Of a DNA stretch of 64,000 bases, positions 17,947 through 25,902 are shown one piece after another. Under the pieces are notes generated by a model that was given only the letters and a program-made list of their open reading frames with translations, searched no databases and had not been told where the DNA came from. The first letter of the stretch is position 1; each line of letters begins with the position of its first letter. Source of the DNA: Acholeplasma laidlawii_A (lineage in GTDB: Bacteria; Bacillota_I; Bacilli_A; Acholeplasmatales; Acholeplasmataceae); assembly GCF_030166555.2 (NCBI RefSeq), contig NZ_CP126461.2; one strand, written 5' to 3'. The translations under genes were made by a program, and so were the position numbers.

Positions 17947-18930
17947 TTATGGTCTTGCTTTAGCTAATTTTCTAATGTAGGCAGCAATCTTTTCAGGTTG
18001 TGGGAAGTGATAATGTTCGCCTCTAGCTAAAGGTACTGTAATATCAAATCCTGTAAACCGTACTGGAGCAGCTTCTAAATGGAAGAATGCTTTTTCATTA
18101 ACCATTGTAATAAGTTCTGCAGCTGGACCATAAGATTTAACAGCTTCTGTAACAACCATGAATTTACCTGTTTTCTTAACAGAGTTTAAAATAGTTTCTT
18201 CATCAATTGGAGAAATAGTTCTTAAGTCGATAATTTCAACAGAAATACCTTCTGCTTCAACTAACTTAACAGCTTTTTCAACTTCACGTACGATAGAACC
18301 CCATGCAACAACAGTCATATCTGTACCTTGTTTAGCAACTTTAGCTTTACCAATTGGAATTTCATACATTTCTGCAGGAACTTCTTGTTTACCAGCTCTA
18401 TATATTCTCTTAGGTTCTAAGAAAACTACTGGATCTGGATCATTGATTGCAGCTAATAGTAAACCTTTTGCATCATATGGTGTAGAAGGTGTTACTACTT
18501 TTAAACCTGGAATTGAACCAAATAAAACTTCTAATGCCTCTGAGTGGTGTTCTAATGCACGGATACCACCACCGTGTGGTAAACGTAATACCATTGGAAC
18601 AGTAAATTGTCCACGGCTTCTGTTACGCATACGTGCAGCGTGTGTAACTAAATCTGTATAACCTGGGAAAACAAACCCGTCAAATTGAATTTCAGCGATT
18701 GGTTTAAGACCGTTAATTGCCATACCTACTGCAGAACCTACGATTGCAGATTCAGCAATTGGAGTGTCAAATACTCTTGTTTCACCATATTTCTTTTGAA
18801 GGCCAGCTGTGACACGGAATACCCCACCTTCAAAACCAGCGTCTTCACCAAATACAACGATAGACTCATCTTTTTCCATTGCTTGGTCAATTGCTTGATT
18901 AATTGCTTCTAATAGTGTGATGATTGCCAT
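17947..18930 (-). CDS. pdhB: pyruvate dehydrogenase E1 beta
   Basis: 327 residues, the usual length. Conserved stretches FGEDAGFEGGVFRVT, DTPIAESAIVGSAVGMA, EIQFDGFVFPG and the C-terminal PLARGEHYHFP-type ending. Forms the alpha2beta2 E1 with PdhA, decarboxylating pyruvate. Starts one base after the pdhA stop, so the two subunits are tightly coupled. Confidence 0.95.
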   Translation of the reverse strand: MAIITLLEAINQAIDQAMEKDESIVVFGEDAGFEGGVFRVTAGLQKKYGETRVFDTPIAESAIVGSAVGMAINGLKPIAEIQFDGFVFPGYTDLVTHAARMRNRSRGQFTVPMVLRLPHGGGIRALEHHSEALEVLFGSIPGLKVVTPSTPYDAKGLLLAAINDPDPVVFLEPKRIYRAGKQEVPAEMYEIPIGKAKVAKQGTDMTVVAWGSIVREVEKAVKLVEAEGISVEIIDLRTISPIDEETILNSVKKTGKFMVVTEAVKSYGPAAELITMVNEKAFFHLEAAPVRFTGFDITVPLARGEHYHFPQPEKIAAYIRKLAKARP

Positions 18931-18931
18931 A

Positions 18932-20017
18932 TTACTTTACTCCTTCCATATACTTTTTATGTTCTTCGTATTGTTCTTTTAATTGAGGAGTCATTTCTGC
19001 ATATGTATGTTCGAAGATTTCGATTAATTCAACATTTGCACCATAACTTTCAACTTTCTTGAATGTATCATTGATTTCTGCTAAAACTTCTTCTTCTAAT
19101 TTCTTATCTTCTTCTTCAGACCAATAGCCTTTATTGATTAAGTATGTCTTAAATCTTGCAATTGGATCTTTCTTTGCCCATTCATTTTCTTCTTCTTTAG
19201 TTCTATAGATTGAAGGGTCATCAGAAGTTGTATGTGGCCCCATGCGGTATGTAAATGCTTCAATTAAAGTTGGACCTTCACCTTTTCTAGCACGATCCAT
19301 TGCTTCTTTACTTGCAACATACATAGCTAACATATCGTTACCATCGACTTGGATGTAAGGAATACCGAATGCCACACCCTTTTGAGCAAGTGTTTCTGAG
19401 TTAGAAGCTTTTCTAACTGGTGTTGAAATTGCCCATTGGTTGTTTTGAATAACAGCAACAACTGGAGCTTTAAATGATGCAGCAAAGTTTAATCCTTCAT
19501 AGAATTCACCATGCGCTGTACCACCATCACCGATTGTGAATGCTGTTACTTCATTAGTCTTTCTAATTTTTGACGCCATTGCTAAACCAGCAGCAATATT
19601 TGATTGTGAACCAATAATAATATTTGTTGGTAAGATTTTCACGCCTTCAGGTTTGATTGAACCTCTTTCATTACCATACCAGTATAAGAACACGTTTTCT
19701 AGTTTATCGCCACGATATAGTAAAGTGTTTAACTCTCTATACATTGGTGAGTTCCAGTCTTGTGGTTCCATTGCAGCAGCCATACCAATTTGTGCTGCTT
19801 CTTGACCCATGTTTGGTGCATAGGTTAACATACGACCTTGTCTTTGGTATTGTAAAGCTTTAATATCAGCATTACGACCTAAAACTGCAGTCTTATACAT
19901 TTTTAACAATGTCTCTTTCGGTAATTTTGGTTCCATTTTCTCGTTAACCACTTTACCGTTTTGATCTAGTATTTGAAATTGCTTATCTTTTGAAGCATCA
20001 TATTTCTTTGCGATCAT
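18932..20017 (-). CDS. pdhA: pyruvate dehydrogenase E1 alpha
   Basis: 361 residues. The thiamine diphosphate motif GDGGTAHGEFYEG...QNNQWAIS is intact, as is the phosphorylation-loop region RMGPHTTSDDPS. Catalyses pyruvate decarboxylation and acetyl transfer to lipoate, with PdhB. Strong AGGAGG ribosome site. A TATAAT at 20060-20055 is the likely -10 of the operon, overlapping the tail of the upstream terminator; no good -35 was found. Confidence 0.95.
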   Translation of the reverse strand: MIAKKYDASKDKQFQILDQNGKVVNEKMEPKLPKETLLKMYKTAVLGRNADIKALQYQRQGRMLTYAPNMGQEAAQIGMAAAMEPQDWNSPMYRELNTLLYRGDKLENVFLYWYGNERGSIKPEGVKILPTNIIIGSQSNIAAGLAMASKIRKTNEVTAFTIGDGGTAHGEFYEGLNFAASFKAPVVAVIQNNQWAISTPVRKASNSETLAQKGVAFGIPYIQVDGNDMLAMYVASKEAMDRARKGEGPTLIEAFTYRMGPHTTSDDPSIYRTKEEENEWAKKDPIARFKTYLINKGYWSEEEDKKLEEEVLAEINDTFKKVESYGANVELIEIFEHTYAEMTPQLKEQYEEHKKYMEGVK

Positions 20018-20065
20018 AACTTCCTCCTAATTAAAAAGTTTTTATCATACCTTGATTATATAATA

Positions 20066-20095
20066 AAAAGCCTAATCACATTGAAAAAGGCTTTT
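20066..20095 (-). terminator. intrinsic terminator after the fic gene
   Basis: Stem AAAAGCCT/AGGCTTTT with a 14-base loop, followed on the minus strand by TTTTTATTATA. It separates the dinJ-fic unit from the PDH operon, whose -10 box lies in its tail. Confidence 0.65.
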
Positions 20096-20171
20096 AAAAA
20101 ACTTACGCTGTTAACCGATTGTGTATTTCTTCCACACATTTTGGTATTTATACAACATTTGATGAACTTTT

Positions 20172-20771
20172 TTAATTCTCTTTAACGATGATTTTATTTA
20201 AAATCGTCTTAATGTTCAAGAATTCTCCGATTGCGCCCCACACAAATCCATTACGTAAATCATTACTTGCTAAACCAAACCCTTCTAAGTCGATTTGGTA
20301 GCCATATTTTCTAACAAATAAGTCCATATACACAATTAAAGTTCTTGTATTACCTTCTCTAAGTGGATGAACCACCCAAAGATCAACTATAAACTTACAT
20401 AAATGGTCAATAAACTCTGATTTTGTTACAAATTTCCATGGATAGCCTTGGTATTTTAAATCTATTTGTTTAAGTTCTTTTTCAATTGTTCTAAAGTCTG
20501 CAAATTCAACTAAACCATCACCTAAGATAAATTCTGAGGTTGTCATATTTACAGTTCTAATTTGTCCAGCCCATGGAAAAACATTCTCAAATAGCAGTTT
20601 ATGCAACTCTAAAAAATCAAACGCACTCTCCATTTTTGGTGGATTTTTAAGGATATTTAGCATTGCAAGGCCAAATTGGTTAGCTGTATAAGTCTTTAAT
20701 AGTGCTTTATCCCTTATACCCATGACATTTACATGGGTATTCGTACCTTAATAAAAATATGGATCACTCAT
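20172..20771 (-). pseudogene. Fic-family toxin interrupted by an in-frame TAA at codon 8
   Basis: Fic proteins transfer AMP or similar groups to targets. The active-site motif is intact (VHPLREGNTRT). The natural start is the ATG at 20771, which overlaps the antitoxin stop as ATGA. From there the frame reads MSDPYFY, then TAA (20750-20748), then GTNTHVNVMGIRDKALL. This fits the usual family start (M-DPYxYPGTNVL-N--GIRD) with a stop in place of Pro. An in-frame ATG at 20723 could restart translation and give 183 residues lacking the first helix region, but it has only a weak ribosome site. Either a decaying toxin or an unusual restart. Confidence 0.75.
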
Positions 20772-21091
20772 TGTATTTTCCTACTTAATGCAAAGACTGC
20801 AGTATCTAGATCTATAAGGTTCTTAGCATAAAGTTTTAAGATATTATTTGCATAATCACTAGGTATACCTCCACCAAAGGCATTATAAGCTACTGCTTTT
20901 TCTAGTTCTTTATATGCTTTCTCGTATTGAGGCAGTTTTACTTCAAAAGGAATACCTTCTTCTAGTACTACTTGTCGTAAAAATATATTGATAGCATCAG
21001 AAATTCTTAAATTAAAGTTTTTTAATATCTCTTCTGCTTTAGTTTTTGTATCTTCATCAATTCTTACATTGATATATTCATTCTTTTTCAT
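20768..21091 (-). CDS. RelB/DinJ-type antitoxin with VbhA-like C-terminal part
   Basis: 107 residues. Residues 1-45 are a ribbon-helix-helix DNA-binding domain (KKNEYINVRIDEDTKTKAEEI) followed by the DinJ-typical EEGIPFEVK. The C-terminal ~40 residues follow the pattern of VbhA-type Fic inhibitors (helix, then spacing ending YAKNLIDLDTAVFAL), but the expected S/TxxxE(G/N) inhibitory motif reads YNAFGG. ATG at 21091 chosen because TTAGGTGAT precedes it; an upstream ATG at 21118 has no ribosome site. Translationally coupled to the Fic gene. The VbhA comparison is from memory of the family pattern. Confidence 0.7.
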   Translation of the reverse strand: MKKNEYINVRIDEDTKTKAEEILKNFNLRISDAINIFLRQVVLEEGIPFEVKLPQYEKAYKELEKAVAYNAFGGGIPSDYANNILKLYAKNLIDLDTAVFALSRKIQ

Positions 21092-21219
21092 ATTATCACC
21101 TAACTCATTGTAACACATTTGTTTTACAAAATAAATTATAAGACATTCTAAAATGTTATTTTATTTCTCTTAATATTTAATTAGATATTTCATACACTAT
21201 TTTTTATCTAGTTATAATA

Positions 21220-21256
21220 AAAACAAGCCCTCCCATAGATAGGGATGACTTGTTTT
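21220..21256 (-). terminator. intrinsic terminator after the 21276-21776 gene
   Basis: Stem AAAACAAG/CTTGTTTT with an inner CCCT/AGGG helix, followed on the minus strand by TTTTTATTATA. Confidence 0.7.
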
Positions 21257-21275
21257 ACTACAAATTATTTGATTG

Positions 21276-21776
21276 TTATTTTGTGTTTTCTAAATCATTT
21301 TTATTGTCATTCTTACTTTTCTTTTGAATATATACGTATGTTAATGACATCGATATAATTGCAAGTCCGGCAGCTATAAATATTCTAGGATTAATACCGT
21401 TTGCCACTAACCAATTTGGAATTCTAATACCGTCATTATAATATCTATTTGTTGTAACAGAAAAGAATGTTGAGTTGATAATGATTAATCCCCCTGCATC
21501 TTCCCCTTGATAATTATACGATGCAACAGAAACCGCAGTATATGGTGTTAATTCTTCTATATTATTACTTGTAAATATGATGTACATAGTGTCTTCATTG
21601 TATAAAGCTTGATGTATATTAATCTCAGTCAAATCACCCAGATACTTTTCTAATCTATAAACTGCAGTACTATAATCTCTTTCACTTTTGGTTGGTAAAC
21701 ATATTAATACAAACATTATCAAAGTAAATATGCCTACAACCCAATATATTTTTTTACGTTCACTTAATGCTTTCAT
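21276..21776 (-). CDS. hypothetical membrane-anchored protein
   Basis: 166 residues, not recognised. One membrane helix at ~11-27 (WVVGIFTLIMFVLICLP), an extracytoplasmic region of about 95 residues, a second helix near ~128-148, and a short charged cytoplasmic tail rich in Lys and Asn. Strong ribosome site (GAGGGGGAGATAGG). Stands alone between terminators and polyamine genes; no context clue. Confidence 0.65.
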   Translation of the reverse strand: MKALSERKKIYWVVGIFTLIMFVLICLPTKSERDYSTAVYRLEKYLGDLTEINIHQALYNEDTMYIIFTSNNIEELTPYTAVSVASYNYQGEDAGGLIIINSTFFSVTTNRYYNDGIRIPNWLVANGINPRIFIAAGLAIISMSLTYVYIQKKSKNDNKNDLENTK

Positions 21777-21880
21777 ATCCTATCTCCCCCTCGTATAATA
21801 GTAGCTATTTATTTCATTGTATATTATATGCGCACTTAAGTGTAAGAAATTATTCATATAACATGTATGACATTTAATAA

Positions 21881-22747
21881 TTATTTTTTATTTTTATGAA
21901 GTATTAAAATTAATTCTCTTAAAGATTTTGCAGCGACTGCATTGGATGCACCACTTGGATCTAAATATGGTGACAACTCAACAATATCAGCACCTACAAT
22001 ATGGTTTAGTTTTTCAAATTGGTCAAAAGCCCATAATAAGTCTTTATATTGCATACCACCTGGTTCAGGGGTACCTGTACCAGGAAATACTGCCGGATCT
22101 AGTACATCTAAGTCGATTGTAATATATACAGGTTTATCTTTGATTTGATCAACAATCTTATCTAGACCTTCAAAATCAAACTTTTGTTGGTGGATATGTT
22201 TCTTAGCCCACTCAAACTCATGCTTGTCACCACTTCTTATACCGAATTGGAATATTTTATGATCTCCTAAGAATTTATGAGCTTGTCTCATAAATGTTGC
22301 ATGAGATAATTCTCTACCAAAGAATTCTTCGCGTAAATCGGTATGTGCATCTAAATGGATGACGTGTAAGTCATTATATTTTTCATGTAGCGCTTTTAAT
22401 ACTGGATAGGTAATTAAGTGTTCTCCACCAATTACCATTGGTTTTTTACCATCATTAATGACTGTCTTAGTTGCTTCATATACGATATCAAGTGCATCTT
22501 CAACTGCACCGATTGGTAAATCTAAATCTCCTGTATCTACAGTCTTAAAATCTTTTAAGTCTGCATCACGGTAAGGTGAGTACCATTCTACCCCAAATGA
22601 GTCTACACGTATTGCATTACCTGCAAAACGTGTACCTGGTCTAAAGGATGTTGTTGCATCCATAGGTACTGAATAAATAACTACATCTGCTTCATCATAG
22701 CTTGATGTGCATGATTGAAATGATAAATCTACTTTGCTTAATTTCAT
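21881..22747 (-). CDS. speB: agmatinase (ureohydrolase family)
   Basis: 288 residues. The three metal-binding motifs of the arginase/agmatinase family are intact: GGEHLITYP, IHLDAHTDLR and TIDLDVLDPAVFPGTGTPEP. Hydrolyses agmatine to putrescine and urea. Start ATG overlaps the stop of speA as ATGA, so it is translationally coupled to the arginine decarboxylase gene. The agmatinase call over arginase or other ureohydrolases rests on this pairing. Confidence 0.88.
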   Translation of the reverse strand: MKLSKVDLSFQSCTSSYDEADVVIYSVPMDATTSFRPGTRFAGNAIRVDSFGVEWYSPYRDADLKDFKTVDTGDLDLPIGAVEDALDIVYEATKTVINDGKKPMVIGGEHLITYPVLKALHEKYNDLHVIHLDAHTDLREEFFGRELSHATFMRQAHKFLGDHKIFQFGIRSGDKHEFEWAKKHIHQQKFDFEGLDKIVDQIKDKPVYITIDLDVLDPAVFPGTGTPEPGGMQYKDLLWAFDQFEKLNHIVGADIVELSPYLDPSGASNAVAAKSLRELILILHKNKK

Positions 22748-24219
22748 AAGTCTCCCTCATATTTAAACCACAAGTCTTTATCTACTACTTTAATATATCC
22801 ATCTTCTGTGTCAGATAATATGGTAGATCCTTGTGTTGTATAAAATTCCAAATCATCTAATATTTCTTGATTAATAATTTCTCCTGGTATTACAAGTGGT
22901 ATACCTGGAGGATACACCATAATATTTTCTGCAGCTACTTCATTTAAAGCATCTTCTATTTTTACATATTTTTTAGGTGCGTGGTATGCCTCACGTGGTC
23001 TAGTATATGAATCTGGATATGTAAACCTAATCTTATGTGCAATCTTAACATCCTTTTTATATTCAGTTAATCCTTTTAACCCTACAATAAATCTATCTAA
23101 ATCATTTTGGGTTGTACCAATGGATAAGACTGCTAAAATTAGATGCGTTTCAGCTAACTCCATTTGAATACCAAACTTATCACTTAATATGTTATATGCT
23201 TCAAATCCTGTAATACCTAAGTCAGATACTTTAACCATAATTTTTGTTTCATCATAATTATGGCCTTTTTTATTCATGATATCTTGTTTAGTAATAGCTT
23301 TTAAACCGGGTATCTGATTAATTTCATCTCTGGTTTTTTGAGTCATTTGAATTAATTTATCTAATGCTTCTTTACCATGCACTGCGATATGGCTTCTAGA
23401 TGCATCTATCGATGCCATAAATAGCGATGAAGGTGATGTTGATTGCAAGATATTTAAAGTAGATTGAACTCTACTTGGTTCTATACGGTTACCTTTAATA
23501 AGTAAGATAGAAGATTGTGTTAATGATCCTACTGTTTTATGTATACTTCCTGCTGACATATCAGCACCAGCAGCCATAGCACTGATTGGTAATTTATCAT
23601 TAAAATTAAAGTGTGCACCATGCGCTTCATCGCATAACACTAACATGTCATGCGCATGTGCAATCTTTACAACTTCTTCTAAATTAGAAGTTACCCCAAA
23701 ATAAGTCGGGTTAATTACAAATACTGCCTTAGCATCTGGATGTTCTGCAATCGTTTCTTTTAACTCTTCAATATCAATTCCATTAGCAATTCCTAATTCA
23801 CTATCAATATAAGGTTTCATAAAAATAGGCATAGCACCTGATAGGATAAGTCCATTAATCGCAGATTTATGGACATTTCTAGGTATAATAATCTTTTCTT
23901 TGGCACGACAAGCTGTCATAATCATTGCCATAATACCTTGTGAGGTACCATTCATTAAAAAATAAGCATGGTCTGCTCAAAAAGCATCAGCAGCTAGCAC
24001 TTGTGCTTCCTTAATAACGCCTTTAGGTTTTGATAGATTATCTAAACCTCTTGGAGCATTAGCATCTAACAAAAATAGATGTTCTCCAACATAGTTTCTA
24101 AAGTCGTTTTGAATTCTGCCTAATTTATGACCAGGCACGTCTAATGCGACAGTATGTGACTGTCCATAACTTTTAATTTTGTCGTAAAAAGGTGTTTTGG
24201 TTTGGTCTAATTTTGCCAC
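22744..24219 (-). pseudogene. speA: arginine/lysine/ornithine decarboxylase with an in-frame TGA at codon 81
   Basis: Read through the stop, the gene encodes 491 codons, the size of Bacillus SpeA-type (fold III) PLP decarboxylases. Codons 1-80 (from a GTG with AAGGGAG 9 bases before it) end in QVLAADAF. A TGA lies at 23979-23977, and the frame continues ADHAYFLMNGTSQGIMA. The family normally has Gly here (AFGAD), so GGA to TGA, a single base change, explains it. The PLP lysine is intact downstream (SAGSIHKTVGS), as is the C-terminal domain. The gene also ends in TGA. Expected role: arginine to agmatine, feeding speB. Confidence 0.85.
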
Positions 24220-24346
24220 TGATGCACACTCCCTTATTGAATTATTATTTTGTTATTTTATAATACCATATTATTCAACTTTTTAAAGATTTAATAACCA
24301 TATTTTTCGTAAATGTCGTATAATATAATCTACTGGGGGTTACGTT

Positions 24347-25207
24347 ATGAAAAGAAGACAACTTATTATTTTTAGTATCGTCATTGCGTTTAGTGTTTTA
24401 GTATTAACACTATCTATTTTATCACTTGTTTTTGATGAATATTTAGCATCTACTATTGATGTTATTGGTATTCGTATTGCAGCTATTGTTATTGCATTTG
24501 GTTCTTTTGGTTCCAGTACTTTATTTAGTTTATTAATCCTTCATCATAATACAACCGTCAGTCAAATTAATGATGACGTCAACCGTCGTGCGGAACTATT
24601 TAGAGAGTTACAATTTAACTCTAGTAACTATTCCATCATTGAATTTATGGACCGCATGTTAATTTATAATGAATCAGAAAGATATGTTGAAAGATATGTC
24701 CAAAGAAAAGATTATGTATTTCACATGATTGAACAAAATGCTGATATTGATCACGTTGCATCAAATATTAACGACTATAAATTCTTGTCCTTTAAAATAC
24801 CATTTAAGGTTGTTGAAGGTAAACTTATATCTAAGATCACATTTAATCAAATTTACTTTGAAAGACAGGATACAAGATTTTTCTTTGTACCTCCAAAGGG
24901 GCATCCATATAGTAGAGCATTCTTGCTATATAATGAAACAACCAAACGAAACAACGTCATTATTAACTTGATTGTTAAAAAGGATAGTGCATTCTTTGTT
25001 CCTGAAGAAATTAATGTATTCTCTAAAATTAAGATGGATATGACAATCGTCAGTTTACTTGGTGTAGGCATTCACGGTTTAAGTGAACTTTACTTTACAA
25101 ACCCAGTTAAAATTGAAGGCGATCTCACAAATACATATAAGATTAACTCTTCAAACTTCATATTAAAAGGTATGCCTTTCATATCTAAAGAAGAACAACA
25201 ATCTTAA
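24347..25207 (+). CDS. membrane-anchored hypothetical protein
   Basis: 286 residues, not recognised. Two membrane helices at ~6-30 and ~40-66, then a soluble cytoplasmic domain of ~215 residues with a short helical stretch (NDDVNRRAELFRELQ). Ribosome site GGGGG 5 bases before the ATG, with overlapping TATAAT boxes at 24319-24329. Divergent from speA, closed by a strong terminator. Confidence 0.65.
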   Translation: MKRRQLIIFSIVIAFSVLVLTLSILSLVFDEYLASTIDVIGIRIAAIVIAFGSFGSSTLFSLLILHHNTTVSQINDDVNRRAELFRELQFNSSNYSIIEFMDRMLIYNESERYVERYVQRKDYVFHMIEQNADIDHVASNINDYKFLSFKIPFKVVEGKLISKITFNQIYFERQDTRFFFVPPKGHPYSRAFLLYNETTKRNNVIINLIVKKDSAFFVPEEINVFSKIKMDMTIVSLLGVGIHGLSELYFTNPVKIEGDLTNTYKINSSNFILKGMPFISKEEQQS

Positions 25208-25240
25208 AGAAGGTGGATGCATCCATCTTCTTTTTTATTT
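25207..25240 (+). terminator. intrinsic terminator
   Basis: Twelve-pair stem AAGAAGGTGGAT/ATCCATCTTCTT (one G-U) with a two-base spacer in the loop, followed by TTTTTATTTTT. Starts at the last base of the preceding gene. Confidence 0.85.
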
Positions 25241-25278
25241 TTATGATAAAGTATACTTATAATAAGAAGGTGTACAAT

Positions 25279-25860
25279 ATGACTATTGATTCCATTAGAA
25301 ATGATATTATAAATCATTCTGATCAAACTGAATTTACATCAAAAGGGTGGAAACCCTTATTTGATGTAAGTAGTTCCACCAAAATACTGATCATTGGCCA
25401 AGCACCGGGGATAAAGACTCAAGAAAAGAATCTGCCTTGGATGGATCAAAGTGGTAAAAAGCTAAGAAGTTGGTTAGGTGTTGATGAAAAGACATTCTAT
25501 GACAACAAGTTATTTGGTCAAATGCCCATGGATTTTTATTTTCCAGGTAAATCAAAGTCTGGTGATAAGCCTCCAAGGAAGGACTTCGCATCAATGTGGC
25601 ATCCAAAACTACTTGGTTTAATGCCCAATGTAAAACTAATTATTCTTATTGGGCAATACAGTCAAAGTTATTATTTAGGTAAAGATTTCAATCAAAACCT
25701 GACCCAAACAGTTAAATCTTATAATCAATATTTACCAAAGTATTTTCCCCTACCACATCCATCACCTTTAAACTTATTTTGGTTAAAGAAAAACCCTTGG
25801 TTTGAAATAGATGTTCTACCCGTTTTACGACACCTTATTCAAAAGATACTTCACACTTAA
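25279..25860 (+). CDS. uracil-DNA glycosylase superfamily protein
   Basis: 193 residues. Motif A is ILIIGQAPGIKTQEKNLPW and motif B is PLPHPSPLNLFW, which match the family 4-like or uncharacterised branch of the uracil-DNA glycosylase superfamily, with GQAPG rather than the family 1 GQDPYH. No four-cysteine iron-sulphur pattern is seen, so it is not a classic family 4 enzyme. Start set by AGAAGGTG before the ATG at 25279; an upstream in-frame ATG at 25213 lies in the preceding terminator. Likely role in DNA base excision or a related nucleobase reaction. Confidence 0.75.
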   Translation: MTIDSIRNDIINHSDQTEFTSKGWKPLFDVSSSTKILIIGQAPGIKTQEKNLPWMDQSGKKLRSWLGVDEKTFYDNKLFGQMPMDFYFPGKSKSGDKPPRKDFASMWHPKLLGLMPNVKLIILIGQYSQSYYLGKDFNQNLTQTVKSYNQYLPKYFPLPHPSPLNLFWLKKNPWFEIDVLPVLRHLIQKILHT

Positions 25861-25870
25861 GCTACAGCAA

Positions 25871-25896
25871 AAAACTCAAACCTTAGTTTGAGTTTT
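25871..25896. terminator. bidirectional terminator between convergent genes
   Basis: Stem AAAACTCAAAC/GTTTGAGTTTT with a four-base loop, flanked by A-run and T-run. Serves both the glycosylase gene and the convergent lipoprotein gene. Confidence 0.8.
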
Positions 25897-25902
25897 TTAT
25901 TG

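Noticed and set aside
18158..18661. Long plus-strand reading frame opposite pdhB
   Set aside because: Antisense shadow of a conserved enzyme gene, with no ribosome site or family match.
22744..24219. UGA read as an amino acid (altered genetic code)
   Set aside because: UGA is the natural stop of pstA, dinJ, speA, the aldehyde dehydrogenase and the zinc-ribbon gene, several in coupled overlaps, so it is a stop here.
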